A stretch of DNA of 14,860 nucleotides from JAFGTF01 sp035527995. GTDB lineage: Bacteria > Spirochaetota > B62-G9 > DRHN01. A model generated the notes under the pieces. The model made no database searches. It saw nothing but the letters and a program-made list of their open reading frames with translations, and was not told where the DNA came from. Of this stretch, positions 6,507-12,842 are shown one piece after another. Numbering within the stretch: the stretch's first letter is position 1; every line of letters starts with the position of its first letter. The translations under genes and the position numbers were made by a program. The DNA is taken from positions 1 through 14,860 of the forward strand of contig DATKZJ010000057.1 in NCBI GenBank assembly GCA_035527995.1, read 5' to 3'.

Positions 6507-6648
6507 GGTCTACAGGAGCTTGACAATCCGCACAGTCATAAGTCTATAAGGGCTTGGTTGTCTGAGTTGTCAAAGGTCTACAGGAGCTTGACAATCCGCA
6601 CAGTCATAAGCCTATAAGGGCTTGGTTGTCACAGTTGTCAAAGGTCTA
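6501..6648. repeat. 67/68-bp tandem repeat, two full units and a partial third
   Basis: Unit 1 is 6501-6567, unit 2 is 6568-6635, and a third unit begins at 6636 and loses identity after 13 bases. Units 1 and 2 differ at one inserted A, one T/C change and a three-base segment near the end. Each unit starts with TGTCAA and holds CAGGAGCTTGACAATCCG and CTATAAGGGCTTGGTTGTC. It fills most of the noncoding space between two divergent genes (6454-6861). A hairpin AATGTGG/CCACATT (6648-6666) follows. Because the units are nearly identical, the duplication is probably recent. Confidence 0.9.
6520..6616 (+). promoter_or_regulatory. Two promoter-like sequences, one per tandem-repeat unit
   Basis: TTGACA at 6520-6525, 17 bp, then TCTATA at 6543-6548. 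The same follows in unit 2 with TTGACA at 6588-6593 and CCTATA at 6611-6616. On the opposite strand, TTGACA at plus 6568-6573 and 6636-6641 each stand 17 bp before CTTATA. The repeat therefore looks like a bidirectional promoter module, although the -10 elements are weak. The plus-strand copies point to the FlgT-like barrel gene, about 250 bp downstream. Confidence 0.35.
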
Positions 6649-6760
6649 ATGTGGACAAGCCACATTCTTGATTAAAATATTTTTTTGCCAAAAAGGCCAG
6701 AAAATCAGTATTAAGGTACTAAGGGAGATCGCTGATTTCACCCGTTGATGTAATGGAAAT

Positions 6761-6790
6761 TTGGAAATATGTGTTGCGTGGTGCTATAAT
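6761..6790 (+). promoter_or_regulatory. Predicted promoter of the FlgT-like barrel gene
   Basis: TTGGAA (6761-6766), an 18-bp spacer and a perfect TATAAT (6785-6790). The expected start of transcription is near 6797, where a small open frame begins. A 6-bp hairpin, CCTGCA/TGCAGG (6801-6815), lies at the very start of the transcript. Confidence 0.55.
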
Positions 6791-6796
6791 TTATTG

Positions 6797-6865
6797 ATGT
6801 CCTGCATAGTGCAGGTTGAAAAAGATATGAACTATTCCAGCTCTTCTGGTATGTGCCGTAAATGA
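6797..6865 (+). CDS. Possible 22-residue leader peptide overlapping the next start codon
   Basis: An open frame MSCIVQVEKDMNYSSSSGMC... starts about 7 bases after a perfect -10 box. It ends at a TGA that overlaps the next gene's ATG (AATGA). The next gene has no visible ribosome-binding site, so translation of this small frame could deliver ribosomes to it by coupling. A shorter version could start at the ATG at 6827. No family is recognised, and the frame itself may be chance; the overlap is the only support. Confidence 0.25.
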   Translation: MSCIVQVEKDMNYSSSSGMCRK

Positions 6866-8433
6866 GACGTATACTATATTTACTCCCTCTCATCGTACTA
6901 TCTGTTCTTCTCGTCCAGCCCCTCCTGGCTGCTGAGGTTTCGGAAAAACAGGATATCGCGATCTTCGGTCTCACCAGTTATTCCCACGACATCTCTGAAG
7001 ACATACTCGGTTTCACCGATTCATCTATAGGCCACGTATTCGTGAATCTGAAGAGATTCAATGTGCTCGGCTACGGAGAATATCGTCTCGATTCGGGGGA
7101 TATCGACAGATTCATCGAGAGAATCAGGGAGATACGGTCAGAAAAGGCAAAAGAGGCCGGGGTGTATGATGAAAAGTTCGGGACAGTGGTGATACGAGGG
7201 GAAGATTTCGACCGTATCGTCAACTCTTTCCTCGTGGTAATCCCCTCTCTTTCGAGGTACGATGTGCAGGTGCGCTACAGGATGGTGAAGAGGGGTTTCT
7301 TCGTCTACCAGATAAAGAGCTACGAAGTGACGGCAGTAATAGACGTCAGCTTTGTCAATGTGAGAGAGGGAACGCGGGAGGAATCGATACGCATAACCGG
7401 AAGCAGCACCGATGCCTCGCCAAACCGGGCGGGTACGATGGCGGTAGAGAGCGCCGTGGCGATGCTGTCCCACCGGATACGGCAGATCGATGCATTCAAG
7501 ATAAAATCGGGAGTGATCCAGAGAAAGGGAGACACGGTGTTTTTCGAGCTCGGCTCCGACATCGGCGTGAATCCCGGTGACGAATATGAGGTGATGACGC
7601 AGCAGCAGATCGGGAAGACAGGGCGTACGGCCTTTCTCCCCACCGGGCTCGTAAGGGTAAGGAAGGCCTATCCCGACGTATCGGAAGCCAGGATCGTGAT
7701 CGAGGATGCGCGGATAACAGAGGGCGACCAGCTGTTCGAGATCGCGAAGCTCGGGATCGAAGGCTCTCTCTACGTCGGGCTCATGAAGGTCAGTATTCCC
7801 GATATGTACTACGATATCGTAGTACAGGAGGATGGCGGCACTGACAGCTTCGCCATGAGCCTGAACCAGCAGTCCGTCGAGTATGCCGTCGATGCAGGGC
7901 TCAGGGTGACGAAGAGCCTCGGCTACACGTTCAAAGGAGTCCTCGATGCAACCGCCATAATGAACCTCCCGCTCTTGGGTCTTTTAGGGGAGATCGGTGT
8001 GGCAGGATCGATCCACTCCAGGCGGTTCAGCTTCGAGCTCCTCGCTGGCGGGGGTGTACTGTACATGACGACCTTTCAGAAGGGTCTGTACAAGTGGTCG
8101 CCGTTCAAACCTATCTTCATAGAGGGAACATTGATAGACCCCGATAACAGCCCTATGATGTCGATCTACGGTCTCGCTATTGGATTAAAAGGGGGGGTGG
8201 GGGTGTCCTACCTCATCGATCCCAACATCTCGATCCGTGCGGGTTTCAACTACAGACTCTATACACCAATCAGAAACTGGAATATCCTCATAGAGGAAAC
8301 CGGAGGGGGGATGCAGTCGGTAACAATCGACAGCGAGAGCCCGAACGTAGTGCAGTCTCCGGAGAGCCAGGGTATGAAGCAGGTGGATATCTCAGGGTAC
8401 GAGATCAACCTCTCATTCAACGTCAGGTTTTAG
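6862..8433 (+). CDS. Secreted FlgT/CsgG-like protein with C-terminal beta-barrel (outer-membrane, function unknown)
   Basis: A 523-residue exported protein. A signal peptide covers 1-23/24 (RR start, hydrophobic core, LLAA). Residues about 30-210 begin DIAIFGL and continue LKRFNVLGY, the opening seen in CsgG/FlgT-middle-like domains of periplasmic and outer-membrane assembly proteins, and contain long amphipathic strands. Residues about 216-295 (VIQRKGDTVFFELGSDIGVNPGDEYEV ... TGLVRVRKAYPDVSEARIV) match the pattern of the FlgT C-terminal domain. From about 298 to the end, alternating glycine- and aromatic-rich strands finish in NLSFNVRF, as in an outer-membrane barrel. FlgT helps build the flagellar H-ring in Vibrio, but FlgT has no barrel, so this is not simply FlgT. 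The start is fixed by the signal peptide. No Shine-Dalgarno sequence precedes it and a TAA lies directly upstream in frame. Confidence 0.65.
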   Translation: MRRILYLLPLIVLSVLLVQPLLAAEVSEKQDIAIFGLTSYSHDISEDILGFTDSSIGHVFVNLKRFNVLGYGEYRLDSGDIDRFIERIREIRSEKAKEAGVYDEKFGTVVIRGEDFDRIVNSFLVVIPSLSRYDVQVRYRMVKRGFFVYQIKSYEVTAVIDVSFVNVREGTREESIRITGSSTDASPNRAGTMAVESAVAMLSHRIRQIDAFKIKSGVIQRKGDTVFFELGSDIGVNPGDEYEVMTQQQIGKTGRTAFLPTGLVRVRKAYPDVSEARIVIEDARITEGDQLFEIAKLGIEGSLYVGLMKVSIPDMYYDIVVQEDGGTDSFAMSLNQQSVEYAVDAGLRVTKSLGYTFKGVLDATAIMNLPLLGLLGEIGVAGSIHSRRFSFELLAGGGVLYMTTFQKGLYKWSPFKPIFIEGTLIDPDNSPMMSIYGLAIGLKGGVGVSYLIDPNISIRAGFNYRLYTPIRNWNILIEETGGGMQSVTIDSESPNVVQSPESQGMKQVDISGYEINLSFNVRF

Positions 8434-8721
8434 CTCCCCTTTCAGGTACAGGATTACCCCACGAAGGAGTCCCCTGTCGGCGTACTTCAGTGAGTTTATC
8501 ACGAGCCAGGAGTAGGGGTCTTTGTCGTACCAGCGTCGCTTCGTGGTGAGAGGAAACTCCAGAACCCACCGGTCCATCAGTTCAGGGTCGTGCTCCATGA
8601 TGAGCTCTTTCATTCCTCCGATGACCTTCTCCAGCTCGGAGATCTGAGAAACCTTCAGGACATCCAGCAGCTGTTTAAGCTCAGGATGTTTGTCGTACCA
8701 GCGGCCGTTCGGTTTTTTCAT
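8413..8721 (-). CDS. Small protein with duplicated RWYDK-P motif, function unknown
   Basis: A 102-residue soluble protein without signal peptide or membrane segment. GRWYDKHP (residues 6-13) and RRWYDKDP (62-69) are two copies of one motif, each followed by a hydrophobic helix (ELKQLLDVL; YSWLVINSL). The middle (25-52) is helical and acidic. I do not place it in a named family with certainty. The duplicated motif and the absence of low-complexity sequence argue that it is a real protein. GAGG nine bases upstream supports the ATG. Its last 21 bases overlap the end of the convergent barrel gene, so the two transcripts are antisense at their ends. Its promoter should lie in the AT-rich space shared with the divergent kinase gene. 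Confidence 0.65.
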   Translation of the reverse strand: MKKPNGRWYDKHPELKQLLDVLKVSQISELEKVIGGMKELIMEHDPELMDRWVLEFPLTTKRRWYDKDPYSWLVINSLKYADRGLLRGVILYLKGELKPDVE

Positions 8722-8737
8722 CCCCCTTTTTCCTCGC

Positions 8738-8788
8738 TTTCATTTTAAAGCACTCGTCTATTTGAGCAACAATAATTTCATTTTAAAG
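8738..8788. repeat. 13-bp direct repeat in the divergent intergenic space
   Basis: TTTCATTTTAAAG occurs at 8738-8750 and 8776-8788, 38 bp apart. The surrounding 186 bp (8722-8907) are very AT-rich and hold a TATAAT at 8803-8808 without a clear -35. The pair could be operator sites for either divergent gene, or chance in AT-rich DNA. Confidence 0.35.
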
Positions 8789-8907
8789 GATTAATTAAAT
8801 AATATAATAATAACTATTATTGTAAAGGTAAAATTCCTTGCATTATGAACCTTTTGGGAAGATAATCAAAGAGGGAGCTCTTTTTTTCCGGCGGTGCGGA
8901 GCGGGCT

Positions 8908-11235
8908 ATGATATTAAAAAGGATGTTAGGTCAGATCCTTACAGATCTCGGTTTTATCACCGGGGACCAGCTTACCGAAGCCGTGCAGGTGCAGAAGAGG
9001 CTGGTCGAGGACAGCACGCTCCCTGAGCGGCTCATGCGGGACAGACTCGTATCTGAAGCGAGGATAGCGAGCTATGCAGATACGGTTCCCCTCATCGGGC
9101 AGATAATGACGGATATGAAATTCGTCACACCCGAACAGCTCCAGAGTGCGCTGAAGGAGCAGAATAAGCTCGAGCAGCTGTACTGTTCTCTTGACGCAGA
9201 CAAGCTCGGAGCAGCGATCGAGATCGGGTACCTCGTCAATTCGACCCTCAACCTCTCTGAGGTGCTCGGTTTCATCATGCGTTACGTCAACAGGATTACG
9301 GGATCGGTAGCGAGCACCCTCATGCTGCAGGACAAAGTGACCGGAGAGCTCGTTTTCAGCGTGCCTACCGGGCCGAAGGCTGAAGAGCTGACCGACATCC
9401 GAATCCCAAGGGGAAAAGGAATCGCCGGGTGGGTGGCGGAGAACGAGCAGTACGTCCTCGTTCCTGACGTGAAGAGTGATCCGAGGTTCTACGCGGAGAT
9501 CGACAGGATAAGCGGGTTCGAGACGAAATCCGTTCTGTGTGTTCCTCTCAAGGCAAAGACGAAGCTCATCGGGGTCCTCGAGGTCATCAATAAAAAGGAC
9601 GGGAGCTCCTTTACAGACCGTGATGCCATTCTGCTTGGGATATTTGCGCACCAGGCTGCGATGGCGATCGAGAACGCGAGATTGTACAATGAGCTCAAGG
9701 ATCAGATGAATGAGATAATGGAGAGCGCGGCGGAGAGACGACGTGCTGAGGATGAGCTCAGAAAGAGCGAGCACAGATTCAGGGACCTCTTCGAGAACTC
9801 ACCGGATGCGATCTTTGTCGAGGACCTGGAAGGGAAGGTACTCGATGTAAATCCTGCCGCGTGCAGGCTCCACGGCACTTCGCGCGAAGAGCTCATCGGC
9901 GAGGATGTATACAAACTGATACCTCCCGAGCGGAGGAAGAGGGCGGAGGTTGATTTCTCGAAGCTCGTTAACAGCGAGTACGACGTGCTCGAGAGCTACA
10001 GCCTGACAAAGGATGTGCGTTCAGTACCGGTTGAGATCCGTGCGAGACGGATCGAGTATTCGGGTAAGCCGGCCCTACTCCTCATGGTACGGGACATAAC
10101 CGTGAGAAAGAGGGCTGAGCAGGAGATACTCCAGGCAAGCAAGCTGGAATCAATAGGGATCCTCGCTGGAGGGATTGCGCACGATTTCAACAACCTTCTC
10201 ACCGTTATCCTCGGGAACATCTCGCTTCTCATGATGAACCTGAAAAAACAGGACCAGCTCTACGCGTGGGTCGTAGAAGTTGAAAAGGCGACCCTGCGGG
10301 CAAGGGACCTTACACAGCAGCTTCTTACTTTCTCGAAAGGCGGTTCTCCGGTAAAGCGTCCGAGAGCTCTTCAGGGGCTTCTGGAGGAGTCAGCACACTT
10401 CGCACTCAGCGGCTCCAACGTGAGCCCGAGGTTTGAGATCCCAAAAGACACCTGGACCGTTGAAATCGACGAGGGTCAGATCGGACAGGTGGTCAACAAC
10501 ATCATTATCAATGCGGACCACGCAATGCCGGGAGGAGGAGAGGTGGAGGTGGTGTGCGAGAATGTGGTTGTGGGTGATAAGGAAATCCCTCCCCTCATTT
10601 CTGGACGTTATGTGAAGGTGACCGTCAGAGATTGGGGAATCGGGATCAGTGAGGAGCACCTGCCGAAGATTTTCGATCCCTACTTCACCACTAAATCCAA
10701 GGGTTTCGGACTTGGTCTCTCTACGGCATATTCCATCATCAAGAATCACGGCGGCCATATCACCGTGGAGTCCGAGCTCGGGAAGGGAACCTGCTTCTAT
10801 ATATATCTTCCCGCCCTCGATCGCGAGCCGAAAGAGGAGAGAAAAAAAAGACTCAGGGCATTCAGCACAGAAGGAAAAGCCCTTGTGATGGATGACGAAG
10901 AGGCGGTGAGAATGGTGTGCGGAGACATGCTGAAGGGCCTCGGATTTGAAGTCGATTATGCGGCGAACGGGGAAGAGGCAATAGAAAAGTACCCGAATGG
11001 CGGCTATGATCTCGTAATCATGGACCTCACTATACAGGGGGGTATGGGGGGAAAACAGGCGTTGAGCCATCTTCTGGAAATAGACCCGGAGGCGACTGTG
11101 ATAGTCTCGAGCGGATACTCGAATGACCCCGTCATGGCAGACTATAAGAAGTACGGATTCAAAGGAGTGATTGTTAAGCCCTACCGTATCGACGAGCTTG
11201 CATCGACACTTATGGATGTGCTGAAAAAAAGCTGA
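8908..11235 (+). CDS. Hybrid sensor histidine kinase: two MshEN-like repeats, GAF, PAS, HisKA, HATPase, receiver
   Basis: A 775-residue soluble hybrid kinase with no membrane segment. Residues 7-29 (LGQILTDLGFITGDQL..) and 63-85 (IGQIMTDMKFVTPEQL..) are two helical repeats of the T2SSE N-terminal/MshEN type. GAF lies at about 105-262, PAS at about 286-400. HisKA has the phospho-acceptor His425 in GGIAHDFNN. The ATPase domain has N531/N535 (N box), DWGIG (575-579), IFDPYFTT (588-595) and GFGLGLS (599-605). The receiver at about 655-775 has the acidic pocket D662-D663-E664, phospho-acceptor Asp706, Ser734/735 and Lys757. All catalytic residues are present, so an active phosphorelay from His425 to Asp706 is expected, probably passed on to a phosphotransfer protein encoded elsewhere. 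No separate response regulator is next to it. GGAG eight bases upstream supports the start. The signal it senses is not visible. Confidence 0.93.
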   Translation: MILKRMLGQILTDLGFITGDQLTEAVQVQKRLVEDSTLPERLMRDRLVSEARIASYADTVPLIGQIMTDMKFVTPEQLQSALKEQNKLEQLYCSLDADKLGAAIEIGYLVNSTLNLSEVLGFIMRYVNRITGSVASTLMLQDKVTGELVFSVPTGPKAEELTDIRIPRGKGIAGWVAENEQYVLVPDVKSDPRFYAEIDRISGFETKSVLCVPLKAKTKLIGVLEVINKKDGSSFTDRDAILLGIFAHQAAMAIENARLYNELKDQMNEIMESAAERRRAEDELRKSEHRFRDLFENSPDAIFVEDLEGKVLDVNPAACRLHGTSREELIGEDVYKLIPPERRKRAEVDFSKLVNSEYDVLESYSLTKDVRSVPVEIRARRIEYSGKPALLLMVRDITVRKRAEQEILQASKLESIGILAGGIAHDFNNLLTVILGNISLLMMNLKKQDQLYAWVVEVEKATLRARDLTQQLLTFSKGGSPVKRPRALQGLLEESAHFALSGSNVSPRFEIPKDTWTVEIDEGQIGQVVNNIIINADHAMPGGGEVEVVCENVVVGDKEIPPLISGRYVKVTVRDWGIGISEEHLPKIFDPYFTTKSKGFGLGLSTAYSIIKNHGGHITVESELGKGTCFYIYLPALDREPKEERKKRLRAFSTEGKALVMDDEEAVRMVCGDMLKGLGFEVDYAANGEEAIEKYPNGGYDLVIMDLTIQGGMGGKQALSHLLEIDPEATVIVSSGYSNDPVMADYKKYGFKGVIVKPYRIDELASTLMDVLKKS

Positions 11236-11390
11236 CATAGAGTGCTTTATGGTACGGTTATATCCTGGGGGTAACATGATGGATAAAAAATCATCCTCTT
11301 GTTTATAGGTAAAAAAACCCTTCAGGTTTCAAAAGGAGCCTGGATGATTGGCGGAGATATCCCTCGTGGTGTGCAAGACACTCGCACCTT

Positions 11391-11506
11391 CATTTCTCAA
11401 AAGTCACCGTAAGTTTTAGCGGTTATCCCGCTGTATATTCATATAAAATAGTATCGGATCTTCATATCGCTCATACATCATACGATTTGTGAAAAAACCG
11501 TGCTAA
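11391..11506 (+). repeat. Dispersed repeat, degenerate copy D
   Basis: catttctca (11391-11399) and a right box with core tgtgaaaaaaccgtgctaa (ending 11506) bracket 116 bp. The right box matches 4331-4352 in all but three positions. It lies 7 kb from the other copies, which shows that the element is dispersed rather than purely local. Confidence 0.5.
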
Positions 11507-11558
11507 AGAGGAATTGATTTTAAGTGAAAATGTGCTATTTTTAGCCTAGAGAAGTCCT

Positions 11559-11587
11559 TTGATGGATGTTGCCGTTTTTGATATATA
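11559..11587 (+). promoter_or_regulatory. Predicted promoter of the lipoprotein operon
   Basis: TTGATG (11559-11564), a 17-bp spacer and TATATA (11582-11587). Transcription would start near 11594, just before a strong AAGGAGG (11600-11606) placed eight bases ahead of the first lipoprotein's ATG. Confidence 0.5.
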
Positions 11588-11614
11588 CTGAAGCACGAGA
11601 AGGAGGAATGAACC

Positions 11615-12835
11615 ATGCTGAGGCGTACCATATATCTTATCCTTTTTATACCCGTAGCTGCCCTCCTACTCTACGGCTGCGCCACCACGCGGCCGAGGGT
11701 CGAGGAGAGGGAGGCGGCCGCAGAGACGACTCAAAACGGTGTCGGTAAGGCAAGAAGGTTTGAGGATGCGCGTGCCATCGCGTTCAGGGATGCGCTTCGC
11801 AAGGTCGTACTCGAGGCTGTAGGACCCGAGAGGGAGGCGCAGAACAGCGAGCGAATCAAGACATATATGTACGATATAACAGAGACATACATCGTGAGGT
11901 ACGAGGTTACGGACAAGGTGAAGTCCGGGACGGACACGATAGTGTACGCGACAGTGGTCTTCGACAGGGACAAGGTCGAGGAGAGTGTGAGGACGCTCGG
12001 TATTGAGGTTGCCGAGCGCAAGGAGAAGCCGGATTATTCGGGTTCACCGTACGAGCCGCTGATTCTCGATGCCGTTGACAACCTCACCTACCTCGTCTAT
12101 TTCGAACCTGAAAAGAGACGAATACAGGACGAGTATGCGAGACTCTGCGTGAATCGGGTAAACAACTACCTCGCCAACAAGGAGTACGAGTATGTTGACC
12201 TCGAGAGGATCAACGAGATCAAGCAGGAGTATTTAACCCTGTACGAGGAGACCGAAGGGGCTGTGAGCGTCATTCAGCTCATAGCGCAGGCGCTCAATGC
12301 GGACGTGTATATAGTTGTCGACGGAATAGTGGAAGGAGAGGGGAAAAAGGGCGACCTGTACTTTGCCTCAGCCTCCATAGACCTCAAGGCTTTTGAGAGC
12401 GCAACAGGGCGCGGTCTCGGTACGGAGACGGGATACTCCGGAAGGCTCGGTCTTGCGAGCGGTATGGACGCTGCGAAGCGAAAAGGGGTCGAGGTGGCTG
12501 TGGAGAAGGCGGCGGAACCGACGATAGAGCTCGCAAGAAACTACATGTACAAGGCGTTCGAAAAGGGGATACGCTACGAGGTGGTGGTGCAAGGGACCTC
12601 TGACTACACGATGGCCAGGACTTTCAGCGAGTCGGTGAGGAACACGAGCAGCTTCAGGAGCCTGAAGGAGGTCTCAGCCGCGTCAGGCCAGACCAAGTAC
12701 TACGTCTACTACATGGGCAGGAAGAGCCAGCTCATCGACGAGATCCTCGACAACCTTCAGGATGAGGAGGGGTTCGAAAACCTCAATGTCCTCGTCTCCA
12801 GAGGCAACGCGGTGATCTTCGGGATAGAGGAGTAA
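11615..12835 (+). CDS. Lipoprotein with FlgT-N/LPP20-like and CsgG/LpoB-like modules, function unknown
   Basis: A 406-residue envelope lipoprotein. The signal peptide ends in LLYGC with Cys22, followed by ATT; residue +2 is Ala, which does not suggest inner-membrane retention. Residues about 42-125 (NGVGKARRFEDARAIAFRDALRKVVLEAVG ... TIVYATVVFDRDKV) have the helix-plus-sheet pattern of the FlgT N-terminal/LPP20 domain. Residues about 148-315, including ALNADVYIVVDGIVE (226-240) and a sheet of ASASIDLKAFESATGRGLGTE, resemble the CsgG/LpoB/FlgT-middle fold, in which a protein binds partners in the periplasm. A smaller C-terminal alpha/beta module (about 319-406) follows. The start is set by AAGGAGG and by the lipoprotein signal. 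It lies 7 bp before the second lipoprotein gene, so the two are one operon. The assignments are by pattern, not by a search. Confidence 0.7.
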   Translation: MLRRTIYLILFIPVAALLLYGCATTRPRVEEREAAAETTQNGVGKARRFEDARAIAFRDALRKVVLEAVGPEREAQNSERIKTYMYDITETYIVRYEVTDKVKSGTDTIVYATVVFDRDKVEESVRTLGIEVAERKEKPDYSGSPYEPLILDAVDNLTYLVYFEPEKRRIQDEYARLCVNRVNNYLANKEYEYVDLERINEIKQEYLTLYEETEGAVSVIQLIAQALNADVYIVVDGIVEGEGKKGDLYFASASIDLKAFESATGRGLGTETGYSGRLGLASGMDAAKRKGVEVAVEKAAEPTIELARNYMYKAFEKGIRYEVVVQGTSDYTMARTFSESVRNTSSFRSLKEVSAASGQTKYYVYYMGRKSQLIDEILDNLQDEEGFENLNVLVSRGNAVIFGIEE

Positions 12836-12842
12836 AAACAGC

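Larger units (their letters stand above)
11236..11614. other. Intergenic gap with a dispersed-repeat copy
   Basis: The 379 bp between the kinase and the lipoprotein operon contain no clear terminator; the best hairpin is AAACC/GGTTT (5 bp) near 11310-11325. A 22-codon open frame (11344-11412) follows an AAAAGGAG site but has no other support. A left-box-like cattctca-type sequence at 11391-11399 (catttctca) and a right box at 11485-11506 form a degenerate copy of the repeat seen at 4288-4352. GTTTTAGCGG and TCACCGTAA between them are shared with the repeat cluster near 3697-3720. The promoter for the next gene is at its right end. Confidence 0.6.

Noticed and set aside
11344..11412. 22-codon open frame after AAAAGGAG
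   Set aside because: The ribosome-binding site is good, but no promoter, family or conservation can be shown and the end overlaps the repeat copy. It was mentioned only in the gap description.
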